From Siderastrea siderea (taxonomy: Eukaryota; Cnidaria; Anthozoa; Scleractinia; Rhizangiidae), in contig OZ034967.1 of assembly GCA_964030785.1 (NCBI GenBank), positions 44,948,033 to 45,012,032 of the forward strand: a stretch of 64,000 bases of DNA. Direction: 5' to 3'. The notes under the pieces were generated by a model. The model was given only the letters and a program-made list of their open reading frames with translations. It was not told where the DNA came from and searched no databases. The position numbers were made by a program, and so were the translations under genes. Each line of letters starts with the position of its first letter. Positions within the stretch are counted from its first letter, which is position 1. This document shows positions 30,671 through 42,600 of the stretch, in pieces.

Positions 30671-33600
30671 CTAAGAGTGGAAAACACTGATTAGCATTGA
30701 CATATGGAAAGGGAAACGATAGTGTAGGATTCAATTATTGACGCATCAAATTTGGAAGGTACATTGAATTTTGCTTATTTAAAGTTCAGTAAGGTGACTA
30801 TTGACATTTTATATTGAATTCATCACTCGTTTTAATCGTCCACTTTTCAAATGAGTGATGAAATATTCAAAACGAAACTAGATCCGACACTTGAATTTTG
30901 ACTGGATAAGTTTGTGCGACAAGTTTCCGATTTTGCATAAGCATAAGCATAAGATAGATGCATTGATTAAGTTTTGTTCTGTTTTTTTTTTAACCCTTCA
31001 ACTCCTTTTCATCCTATCAGAATGGTGAAACCTTTTTTGGTGTTCTGATTCGAAAAGCTGGTAAGCTGGGAAGACACCGCCGAAAGGTTGTTCGGAAAAA
31101 CTGCCAATTTCCCACGTGCTTGATGCATGAAATCATGTATTAATCCAGTCCAAATTCGGCTATCAGATTAACTTTTTAGTTTTAATATTTCATTCTTCAT
31201 TTGAAAAGTGGATTATATAAACCATGCCCTATCGAGTTGTCCGTCTTCTTAAGGCCAAATAAGGTAATTTTCCACCCCTCCCCGTTCCAGATGTACATAT
31301 TCTCAATATCCTCGCCAAAATCAAGCTTGCCTACTTTACTCAAACGATGCCATTCTTTCAGTCCCAGAGTAAAACCCTTGATTCTTGTCGTGTCAGAACG
31401 AGACCCTCAAGTGTGAACAATTAAATTAAAGTTGGGTGTAACGCAGGCTTGTGATCAAACCAAACACGAAACTCACCTGTACTTTGGGTAGGAGTGGGTG
31501 TCAGTCTCTAGTTGACGAAGGGCGGCCTTTTTCTTGTATATGCTACACCAAGCCTGATTCATAACAGATAAACAAAATCGGGACCACTGAGTCATTTATT
31601 TAAATGAAGAGTAGGTTGCACCTGCGAGCAACAAACCTTGCTCGTCGAACCTGATCTAAATACACCTTATTCGGTGTTTGGTAGATAATACGCGCGGATA
31701 TTTTACAAGTTACGTAGTATTTTCTGCGAGCTCGGAAAAATGCAAGCAATGAGTAAAATGCCCGCGCATATTATCCACCAAAACACCGAATAAGAGGTTA
31801 GTTATTCCACTGCATTTTGTTTTTGCTCCGTCCTCAGCAAATTAAAAACCCGGTCAAACCGGGATTGTACAGTGTAATACGCTAGCATATTTTGCGCATT
31901 CTCTTGTCCTTGTATGGTAAAATGACACAACAGTGGAATAATTATTGTATTATTAGGACTTGGACCAGCTGCAGTTTATTTACCGACCGAGTCAAAGTTA
32001 GACACACAAAATTTTGGATTTATCAACTGAGTTGATAAGGTAAATTGGCCACCATAAAAAGATTGAAAGCTGACGTAGCGTTAGCCCTTCGTCTGACGAA
32101 GGGCTAACGCTCGAAACGTCAGCCTTCAATCTCTTTACAGTGGCCAATTTACCTTATCAACTCAGCTGATAAATCCAAAATTTTGTCTTTCACTTCCCCA
32201 CCGACGCAGCACCATAGTTTCTTTAGAAACTAACCCACTTCTAAGTTAGACATACGTCGTTATTAAACAAAGCATACACCTAATTGAAAAAACAGGTCGA
32301 GTAAAAAGAATAAAAACATGAACGGAAAGCGTAAAATTTTGATTCTATCCTCGGAAACCATGCATATTACAATAACACAGCACGGCCTTAATCTACTCCA
32401 AAACCTTTCTGAGAAAAGAAATATCTTGAATATTTAACCCTATTCTGCCTGGGCTTTTTTTGAGTTTCTGAGCCTCGGGGGGGCCTATAGATCTCGAAAA
32501 GTATTAAAGCTCTTGCGATGAAACTTGGCACGTTTGTAGCACGTCATTAGCTTAACAGATTGGGCTTATGATGTGTCAGTTATGACGTATCGTGACGTCA
32601 CAATAGCGTCACAAACCCGCCATTTTGAATTTGAGGCCGCCATCTTGAATCCCAAACCTACAGTCATACAGTTGACAATGACGTCACCAAAAAATATATG
32701 ATTTTGTTCGAAGAAACATACTTAGTCAAGACAAGCATACGAAAGTAAAAAATATCTTCTTGTTACAAACGAAGGGGGAAAACCTGAAAAAGACTGAAAA
32801 AGGACAGAAAATAGTCAAAATATACTTCTGAGTAGACGGTTGCTATAGAAACGTCAATCATCATAGACACGTCATTGACACGGGAAAATTTTCTCTGATA
32901 AGTTTTAGGAAAAGTCGCGAGATTTGGTGATTATTCGTCTAGCCGTTTAAAAGTTATAATTCGTTAAAGTCAGCGCGGGCACAATGTGCCCCCCCCCCCC
33001 ACCCCTCCCAGGCAGAATAGGGTTAACAATTATTCTACTCGGGCTTGCTGGATATCAAATGATGGATAACCAACAAGGCGCCGAGTTGGTTATAATCATT
33101 TGATATCCAGCAAGCCCGAGTAGATTAATTATCTTATTAAAAAAGAAATCACTAATTACTATAAAATCAAGAAAGAGAAAAAAAAAAAGAAAAGGGAACA
33201 AGTATCGATCACATGACAGAACGAAAAAGGCGCCAAAACCTTGCGAAATGTTGCAGCGTTTCTTTGCAAAGCTGAATGACGGAATCAATGAAACTGCTTC
33301 TGAAGTGAACGTACGAGCACAAGTTTTGGGAAGAAATCTTCCAATTATTGACTTGAAATGTGGTACATGTTTGATTTTTCCTGAAAAATTGTTGTTATCA
33401 TCGTTCAAAGCGAATTGAATCTTTACGATCTCATCGTTGTAGATGCCGGAGTTGAAATGAAGCTAAACAAGTTTGTAATCCTTTCGCACAACGGAGACAT
33501 CATGTGCTTGTTTGATCGAACTGAAGACAGAATTAATATTTTCACTTGAACGATGATTTCTGTGCAGCTCACTGAAGCAAGGTTACGGAAGTGAGGAACA

Positions 33601-36600
33601 TTAGAATTCGCCAGCTCATTTTTTTTAAGGCAAACCACAAAACGCAGTTGTTCTCAGTTTAGAGGTCGCGGACGGAATGGTAAAAACAACACTCAAATAC
33701 CCAAGAAAGCGATTCAACTTATTCTACATGGCATCCGATTTGTATCTGAACATTTGGAGCCGTTGGAAAACAGAGCTACAACGAGTGCAGGTAAAGCAGT
33801 GTTAATTTTGCGTGATATAACCAAAAAAATGTCGCCCTTTCTGGTAGCTAGCTTGTTTAGTGCTATTTTTATTAAGCTTATAGATTGCTTCATGATTTTT
33901 TTACTGACTTGCCATAAAAGTGTAACAATTTTGATTAAATTCTTCTCTTGCATTTTGCTGTGTTTTAGTCTTACGTCTTGTCTTGATATTTCGCCGAAAG
34001 CCTTTCGCATAAAACCTGCTGTTTGCAAAATTTTAATGATCGACGTGACGACGAAAGAAATTGTAAACACAACGCTAAATGATTAAATTTCTACTTCTAC
34101 AATTTCTTGTCGTCCTAAGAAATGAAGCACTCCCGAACAATTTTGATTTGTGTCTCAGTGACGCTCAGTTGTAATTTCTGGTTAATTTAACTTCGCTGCA
34201 AAGTGATTTTTGGAATTACATGAAGATCATCGCGGTGAAGGTTTTCAATGTAAGCAGTTGAAAAGAAGAAACCTGAAAGTGAGTTCGTATTTATCCCGTA
34301 GATGGAGAAATTCTCCATCTACGGGATAAATACAAACTCACAATTGACCAGCTCCCAGTTGGCTTGATAGCTCAGTTGGTTAGAGCGCTGCACCGGTATC
34401 GCAGAGGTCATGGGTTCGATTCCCGTTCAAGCCTGAATTTTTTCAGGTTTCTTCTTTTCAACTGCTTCAGTTGAAACACCTTCACTGCGATGATCTTCAT
34501 ATAATTCTATTTTTATTCGCAGTTCAAATGTATGATTATTTCATATATTCATAAAAAAGTGAGTTTTGTCGTCCATTTTTCTCGCCGGGTTGCTCATCAC
34601 GGGGAAAAATCTTTCCGCTTACTTCGTTGTTGAGTGCTCATTGACCGTATTTGGGGAGCGTGGTATAATGGCTCAGATACCATGGCTGCTGAGCCAATCA
34701 AAACTCTAGAATTGCATTATACCATGATCCATTTTTTTTATAAGAATAAAGATAACCGAGTAGTTGCTGTACTAATATCTCCTTTCTGCTACTAACTGTT
34801 CAAGGGCGGCAAATTTCCTTGAAATCCACTAGCGTAAAAAGATCTATTTTGCAGTCACTTATAAAATTAGCGTTAGTTGAATAATAGGCATCCCTTTTTG
34901 ATGGTGGAGATGGCGCGCGAAAGCCGAGAGCTTGATCGTACAACAGCGTGGCGAGACCTCCGCTCGTTCGCTCCAGGTTTCGCGCTCTCTCGACTTTCCA
35001 GAAAGGGACTGCTAACAGTTTAGCTGAATAACAGTTTCTATCCGATATATTTGCTTCATTTCTCCAACTATAAATTCCACTGTCATTCCACATATCAATT
35101 CAATTACTTGGCAGGGTATGGATTTATCTTATATTACACTTGATCCTAAAATTGGTTGATCAGTTAAACTGAAGTCGGTGCCAGTTTTTAGGGAACCTCC
35201 ACTGTTATAACAAATTGACGTTCAATCGTTGGAAATACAGTCCAAATTCCAATTTTTTTTTTAATAAGTGGAAATAAAGTTTTAGAGTGCAAAAAATTGG
35301 AAATGAATATCGCCTATTATCGCTTTTAAATTTTCCGAGCGCCGCCATTTTGAATTTTTATGACGTCAAACGGTTGCCGCTATTGTTAAGAAGCAACTTT
35401 CTTTTGTTTGAAACAATTGGGCAACCATTTGACGGTTCCCTTTGAAAATATCCAGTGCAAAGACTTGTTGATTCTTTTCTTTCTTTCTCGTTATTTCAAC
35501 GGAAAGATACTATAATTTGGAATAAGTAAATTCTTTGAGATATATTAAGTTTTCTCGATCAATTTATTGAGTGACGATACCTCTCAACTTTAAGCAACTA
35601 GTGTACCACAGTGAACAACCCAATAGAAAATCGATCGTTACTGCTGACCTAGAAAAAGATGAAAGTTTTGGATGAGGTACGTTTCATCAAAATCGGAGTT
35701 ACCATAGCAACGTAATGACGTCATCCCCCATTTTACATGAGAGCTAGTTACTTGTCACCAAGAGATAATTCTGGGAAGCGCTCGATTGGATCTTCGACCT
35801 GACATATTTGTCTTCACGTCTACAAAATTTGAAGAATTTCTATGAGAGAGTTTTCGAGAAATGTTCGGGTGAAGTTTTAAGGTGTTAAAAAACAACAAAA
35901 ACAAAATAATTTTGAACTGCTATTGAAAAGTATGTCCACAGCGACTTGATGAAACAACATTTTCGTTTTAAATGAATGTTATGTCATCTAATTGCTTTGT
36001 GTGAAAATTTCGGGGAAATCGTTCCATTTGATTTTTAGAAACGTTGGCTTGAATATGAACTGGTTAAGTGTGTTACGCGGCTTTTTTATCAAAAATCGAC
36101 CCTACACTTATTAAAATGATTATGAATTAAAAAGCGGTAGATGAATTTTTTTAAAACTTTGCTTTCAAGGAGAATAATCAATAATCAATACAATCCCCGA
36201 GTCTCAAACTCATTGAAACGTTGTAAGGCTATCAATTTTAAGCCTAAACTCAGGAAATTATTGGACTGAATTTTACGCCAGTGGCTTGTTGCTCTTATTA
36301 TGCATCTCCATTGTTTCGAATAGGCGTGCAATTGTAAACTTCAGTACATCATGAATTCATATAACGCTTGATTGCTTTCCGAAGATGTTCCGAAAAACGT
36401 GCTAATGTACCAGGTTAGCATTACAATAACAATGGACAGGCTGACAGCAGTGAGTGCAAACCTCAAGGTTAGCAGTAAGCGCAAGCTTCGGTTAGCAGAG
36501 AGCGCAAACGGAAAGCTGCTGTGCTCAGTCAGTGTTCCAGATTCTTATGGCAAGGAGTCAACGAAAAATTTAAACAGGTCAGTAGACGTGGGTCGCCCAC

Positions 36601-39600
36601 AATCTTATCCCACTCTCAGCACGTTTTCGGAACATCTTCGGAAAGCAATCAAGCGTTATATGAATTCAGTATGTAGTGAAATTTACAATTGCACGCCGAT
36701 TTAAAACAATGGAGATGCATAATGAGAGCAACAAGCCACTGGCGTGAAAATCAGTCCAATATTTTCCTGAGTTTTGGCTCAAAATCGACAGCTTTATAAC
36801 GTTTCAATGAATTTGAAACGCTGGGATTGTATTGAATATTGATTATTCTCCTTGTGGAGAAAGATATAAAAAAATTCATCTACCGCTTTTTAATTCATAA
36901 CCATTTTAACAAGTGTAGTGTCAATTTTTGATAAAAAAGCCCAGTAACACACTAAACAAGTTCATATTCAAACCAACGTTTCTAAAAATCAAACGGCACG
37001 ATTTCCCCGAAATTTTTCACACAAAGTAATTAGATGATATAACATTCATTTAAAACCAAAATGTTATTTCATCAAGCCTTTGTGGGCATACTTTCCAATA
37101 ACAGATCAAAATTATTTTGTTTTTGTTGTTTTTTAACATCCTAAAACTTCACCCGAAAATTTCTCGAAAACGCTCTCATAGAAATTCTTCAAATTTTGCA
37201 GACGTGGATACAAATATGTCAGGTCGAAGATCCAGTCGAGCGCTTTCCAGAATTATCTCTTGATGACAAGTAATCGGCTCTCATGTAAAATGGGAGGTGA
37301 CGTCATTACGTTGCTATGGTAACTCCGATTTCGATGAAACTTACCTCATTTAAAACTTTCATCTTTCTCTAGGTCAGCAGTAACGATCGATTTTCTATTG
37401 GGTTGTTCACTGTGGTACGCTAGTTGCTCAAAGTTGAGAGGTATCGTCGCTCAAAAACCCGATCGAGCCACCTTAAGTGATACAATCTAGCGCCAAAAAC
37501 GAACGGCGCACGGATCGTCTCGCACTGTTTGTTCAAGTGCGACTCGATCCACGCAAAATTATTATTCATTTTAGTTCATTTATTAAATGACATACATTTG
37601 TCTTTTAACAATCGTGTAACCAATCTGACATCATCACTACTATCCTCTTTATTTCGGATAAACCGAGTTAAGCATTTATTTTCTAAGGATGTATTGATAA
37701 CGATTGCATTTAAACTCCCTTGTGTTTAGCAAGCTGTTTTATTGCTCTACTCTTTGCTCAAGTACCATAAAGCAAAATGTAAAGAAGCCTCAACAAATAC
37801 AGAATTTCACAGCTCGTATTCTGACAGGCTCTACGAAATTTGAGCATATTACATCGGTACTTACGGTTGCCTCTCCGTGGAGGAACAACTGCAAGTAAGG
37901 GATGCCGTTATGGTATTCAAGTGTTTACACAACTTAGTGCCTACTTATCTAACTAATAAACTGCCTACACGATCAGAAACTCACAGTTACAAAACTAGAT
38001 ACAACGACCATCTCAACCTTTGCCTTTGCTGTACCTCAGTTGCTCAGCGTTCCTTTTTCTATCATGCCGTTAAGACCTATAATACTCTCAGCGCGAAGAC
38101 AAAGAACTCTACTAGCATTAGAGAATTTAAGAGATACGCAATGCAGGAACTATGCAGAGGTTAAAAGACAATGTACCTTAATTATTTTCCATCCATTTCT
38201 TTCCTAGTTAACATATTTTTAATAATTTTTTTTGGATATTGTAAATTTATGGTGATAGAGATTAATTTAAGATTAATATTAAAATGTAAATTAGTTCTGA
38301 AAATCCAAGTTGGACTATTGTATTGTATTGTATTGTATTGTATTGATATAATGAATATATGAATATCATATATTAGAACTGCGGAATGAAGAATCAAATG
38401 TAAAGAAGATCATCGCAGTTATAGACGCAACTTTTGCAGTTGCGAAAAGAAAGCCTGAAAAAATGCAGGCTTGCACCGGATTCGAACCCTTGACCTCTGC
38501 GATACTGGTGCAGCGCTCTAACCAATTGAGCTAACAAGCTAACTGGGAGCTGCGGCCCGTTTCTCGAAACTCCCGTTAACTTTCCGGGCCCGAATACTAT
38601 TTAAGGTGCACAGTATTCTCCAATAGCTATACAATTTGAAAGCTAAATATTAAATCTTTATAATTTCGTAAAGCATATCGTTAACATTAGCTGATAAATA
38701 AATGAGCTCGAAAAAATACATACCGGGCCCGGAAAGTTGTCGGGAGGTTCGAGAAACGGGCCCCTGGTCATTAGCTGGTTCCCAGTTGGTTTCTTAGCTC
38801 AAATGGTTAGAGCGGTCACCAGTATCGCAGCGGTTAAGGGTTCGAGTCCCGTACAAGCCTGAATTTTTCAAATTTTCTTTTCGCAACTGCAAAAGGTGCG
38901 TCTATAACTGCGATGATCTTCTTTACATTTAATTGTATTGTATTGTATTGTATTATTTACAAAAATGTGTTTTATCTTACTCATTGTTCTTAACTTTCGT
39001 TTTTATCAATTACGAGTAACCATTTTAACTACTTTTACAGTTTTATTGTCACATTTTTAACGTCTTCGCACGTTGTTTTTGATATTCCCATCTTTTACGA
39101 TTGCAAATATAATATATAATAATTTTTTACTCGAGGACTCGAACCTGAAAATGACTGACGATCAGTCGAAACGTCATTCGTTTTTAGCGCTATCACCAAA
39201 AGATACTAGAACAGTGAAAGGTTTGACCGGCTTTTCTCGGCGCTCAGAGAGGCATTTTGAATACTGACAACAAAATAAGTAAACCTGTTTGACCGGTGTC
39301 TTATACTTAACCGATACACCTGTTTGATCCGGTTTCCTCCTCCGACGTCAGCGACTTCTTATTGGATACCGACCTCTCCATTGCAAGCTCGATACCACCC
39401 GGCTACTCGGCTCCATCTACTCGGCTTTCATCTAACTATAACTCTCATGCACGTATTTACAAGGCCAGGGCCACTGACTCTATTTGCATACGTGAATAAC
39501 TTGATCTAATCATCCCAAGTAAACTACTCTGGTTATGCTCAGGTTGTCTCATGTTTGATTTAAATTGTTTTACTGATTTGCTGTCCATACTAACCCGTGC

Positions 39601-42600
39601 AAATCCAACAAAGAACAGTTGATCCTCAGTTAATCCCAACCCAGGGAGGGCTCCCTCAGTACCCTCTTTTTCCACCAAAGTCTTATAAGCCTGGCAAAAA
39701 AAACAAAAATTAAGTTGTGTGGTCATCGTAGGATACATTTTTTAAATTCGAGTCAGTTATAACTGAAGATTCGTTGGTAAGATGACTTACTTTGAATGCT
39801 AGTTTAATTCCTCCATTATCCGCTATGTTTTCGTTGAGCGTTTGATGACCGTTTATCTGAAACACGAGAAAACACCACCCTCGCGTTAACAAAAGGCTAT
39901 GTCACCTTTTCCAGTCTTACTTTTGAAAGCTCCGAGGAAATATCGGAATGAAAGGAAACGTAAAGGCAGTTCCCAGTTTTGTTTAAAATTACTCTTCTAG
40001 TTTTCTGATACCATAAACAATGAGTGCTTGCGGCTGCCGATAACCAAGATGAAGATCGACTTTCCAAGTTCTTCGCAGTCTTGAAAAAATCACTAGAAAA
40101 TGATAATGACTTGTTCTCTTGTGCAAAATTCTCTTGTTGTCCAGAAGCATTTTATTAGTTTTATTTTTAACACAGTTTTGACTCAAAATTGTCAAAATCC
40201 CCAGGACATATCCCGTTTAAAAAGACGTTTCGCAGTAAATCGGATTGAGCGTTCTCCACTTTACTTCTCCTGAACAGTGAAATTCGATATTAGACGATTT
40301 TCACTGGAAATCGTTATGGTACGTTGCTGAATCAAGCCCCTTGTAAAGTAGGCTTCACAGTCTTCGAAACCAAAATACCATCTCACCTAAATAAGACAGA
40401 GCTACATTTTTTAACCATTTCTAATTTTCTGTTTAGTGATTGGACAAAGAGAAGAAAAGCATGTTGGTCGGTTGGTCGGTCGGTCAGTCAGTTAGTCAGT
40501 CAGTTAGTCAGTCAGTCAGTCGGTCAGTCAGGAAGGCAGTCAATGCGAATGTACTGGAAGCCGGTTTGGTCGTCAGTCCGTCAACTCTTATAAAGGAAGA
40601 TAGTCAGCCAGGGAGGTCATTTCGCCAGGAAGGCAGCCAGTCAGTCATACATTCGTTCAGTTAGTCAGTCAGTGGGTCGGTCCGTCAGTCATTAAGTTTT
40701 TCAGTCAGTTGGTCATTCAGCCTGTCAGTCAGGCGGACAGACAGTCAGTCAGTCAGTCAGTCATACATTTGGTTAGTCAGTTAGTCAATGGGTCCGTAAC
40801 TCGGTCAGTTGGACAATCAGAGTCATGAAGCCCACATTCTGTCCATACAGATTGTAATATCTTCTGTTCTTAAGGCGGTACATAGTAAGACGTGTATATG
40901 GCTTTTAATTACCTTTTTGCCGAAGACCTCGAAGTTTGAATACTGCTGTACAAGACAATTCGCTCTACTGCTGAATCCAATGAGGGACGTGATGGACCAC
41001 CAGTTGTTTAAGTTACCGTCCTTGTCAAAAAGTCTTCCTAGAAGTTAGACAATAGTGCAGAAACACAGTTTTGGGCTTCATTTGATAAATGGCGGCTGTA
41101 GCTCATGTAAAACGTTGGCTTAGATTATTAGACCCCCTATCCACGTTTCTGCGAGGCTAACTTGGTAGGAAAGGTATTGTGACTTTAATTGTCATCTCCT
41201 CCAGAGTACACCCAAACAAATTCAGTGGAAAGCCAAAACTAAATGGTCTGGTGAAAAAGTATTCTGTGCTTCTGGCGGAAGGTGCCGGCAAAACTCTTTG
41301 CAAACCGCGTTCGGTTCGGTCGTTCGGCCGAATAGTTAGCCAATCAGTCCGTCAGTAGTCAGTCAGTCAGTCAGTCAGTCAGTCAGTCAGTCAGTCAGTC
41401 AGCCAGTCAGTCCGTCAATAGTCAGTCAGTCAGTCAGTCAGTCAGTCAGTCAGTCAGTCAGTCAGTCATTCAGTCAAATGGCAAAGAAATGTTTCCATAG
41501 AAACTGTGGTGTTGAGTCGGTGGGAGATTGAAAACTTCAATTTGAAATCAACTGAGTTGATAAATCATAAATACCTAACACTAAATTTTTGCGGGAGTTT
41601 ATTTTTGCGAATGGGCGAGTTTTTGTGTTTTGCGGGAACTAATTTTTACAATTGGGAAAAACTGGTTTTTCTTGCTAGGAATTAATTTTTGCGATTTCAG
41701 GAAGTCGCCTTCTATTCGCCTTCTATTCTAACATTCTCGTTTTGTTTTTTTGAGTACAAACAATCGAATGCAGGTGAACAACATGTACTGATGTATAGCA
41801 CGTTAATCAGTTAATCAATGGAGTACCTTCAGACGATCCTTTTCTTTAAAGCTTTTGACAGCTAAATACTTGTAGTGTACCGACTACAATTTTATCGTTT
41901 TATTTCTGAATGTTTTGTTTCTGAACGAAAAAGAAAATTTAAGTAAATGGGCGCCAACATGATTTACATTACATATAATTTCGACAGTGGAGTAAATTTT
42001 TGTGGTGAAAATTTTTGCGGGAAATTTTTTGGTGCGAAACTTTTTTGCGGATCGTGAAAAAACCAGCAAAAATTATTACCGGCAAAGATTTAGTGCCTCA
42101 CGGTAAGCCACCGTAAAGAGGTTTAAAAGATGACCAGTTTAGAGCAAAGGCAGCGCCATGCTTAGGATTGTTTGAAATTTAAATCATGGATTTCTGAGCT
42201 TGATCAAGGTGCAAGGTCTTTTAGTAACATAAATTATTTGAGAACAAATTACTGACAGTAGATTTTCGATAAAATATAAAGGAAGTCAGATTTGGAACAG
42301 CCTTCCAAATGTTACATGATACATCATTTGAAGAAATAAAAAATTAAAAATACCTTGTCTGTAAGTCAGAAACAGATATGTGAACAGATGGAAATATTAA
42401 TTAGTAGGGTTTGTTGAGAGCTCCTGCTCCTAGCACAGAATGCTAATTGGGGACACCTCCAAGATCGAATTGGAATTTGGATGTGTTGGTTTTTGAAGAG
42501 AGGGGAAAACCGGAGAACCTGGAGAAAAAATGCTTGGAACAAGGACGAGAACCAACAACAAACTCAGCCCACATGTGACACCGAGACCGGGAATCCATCC

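Larger units (their letters stand above)
34212..34556 (+). mobile_element. tRNA-like cassette element in intron 17, empty site known
   Basis: Outer inverted arms ATGAAGATCATCGCGGTGAA (34219) and TTCACTGCGATGATCTTCAT (to 34500) enclose a second pair (CAGTTGAAAAGAAGAAACCTG), a 63-bp hairpin and a tRNA-like gene. The flanks are AAGTGATTTTT (34201-34211) and AAGTGAGTTTT (34557-34567), an 11-bp target duplication with one mismatch. The repeat copy at 45250 lacks the insertion. Confidence 0.72.
33715..34737. repeat. Dispersed repeat copy A, interrupted by a tRNA-cassette insertion
   Basis: Matches 44765-45425 in the same orientation: shared blocks include TATCTGAACATTTGGA, ACAGAGCTACAACGAGTGCAG, and GTCCATTTTTCTCGCC. 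Copy A carries an extra 345 bp at 34212-34556. A 110-codon open frame (33754-34086) lies in it but is not conserved in copy B. Function and family unknown. Confidence 0.65.
38346..38935. mobile_element. Foldback element with two inverted tRNA-like sequences, splitting a LINE tail
   Basis: Arms AAATGTAAAGAAGATCATCG (38397) and the mirrored CGATGATCTTCTTTACATTT (to 38933) enclose tRNA-like sequences in opposite orientation (38468-38540 minus, 38788-38859 plus). (TATTG)n lies on both sides (38316-38344 and 38935-38954), so it appears to have landed inside the LINE's tail repeat. The centre contains CCGGGCCCGGAAAGTT words in both orientations (about 38585 and 38740). Confidence 0.7.

Noticed and set aside
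32090..32125. Hammerhead-ribozyme-like CTGACGA...CGAAACGTC sequence
   Set aside because: CUGANGA and GAAAC boxes are present, but stem II needs an extra unpaired base and there is no room for stem III between GAAAC and GUC. A similar word at about 39165 has even less stem. Treated as a retroelement-associated repeat word.
33715..33800. Possible exon encoding a [19 protein letters not shown] peptide followed by GTAAAG
   Set aside because: The segment belongs to a dispersed repeat, the peptide is not preserved in the copy at 44.8 kb, and no partner exon or acceptor was found.
34361..34433. Functional tRNA-Thr gene
   Set aside because: It folds, but it lacks T33, has an anticodon-stem mismatch, and sits within a mobile repeat family. 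Kept only as tRNA-like.
40440..40664. Ser/Gln/Val repeat protein frames
   Set aside because: They are translations of the GTCA/CAGT microsatellite and change frame with repeat slippage.
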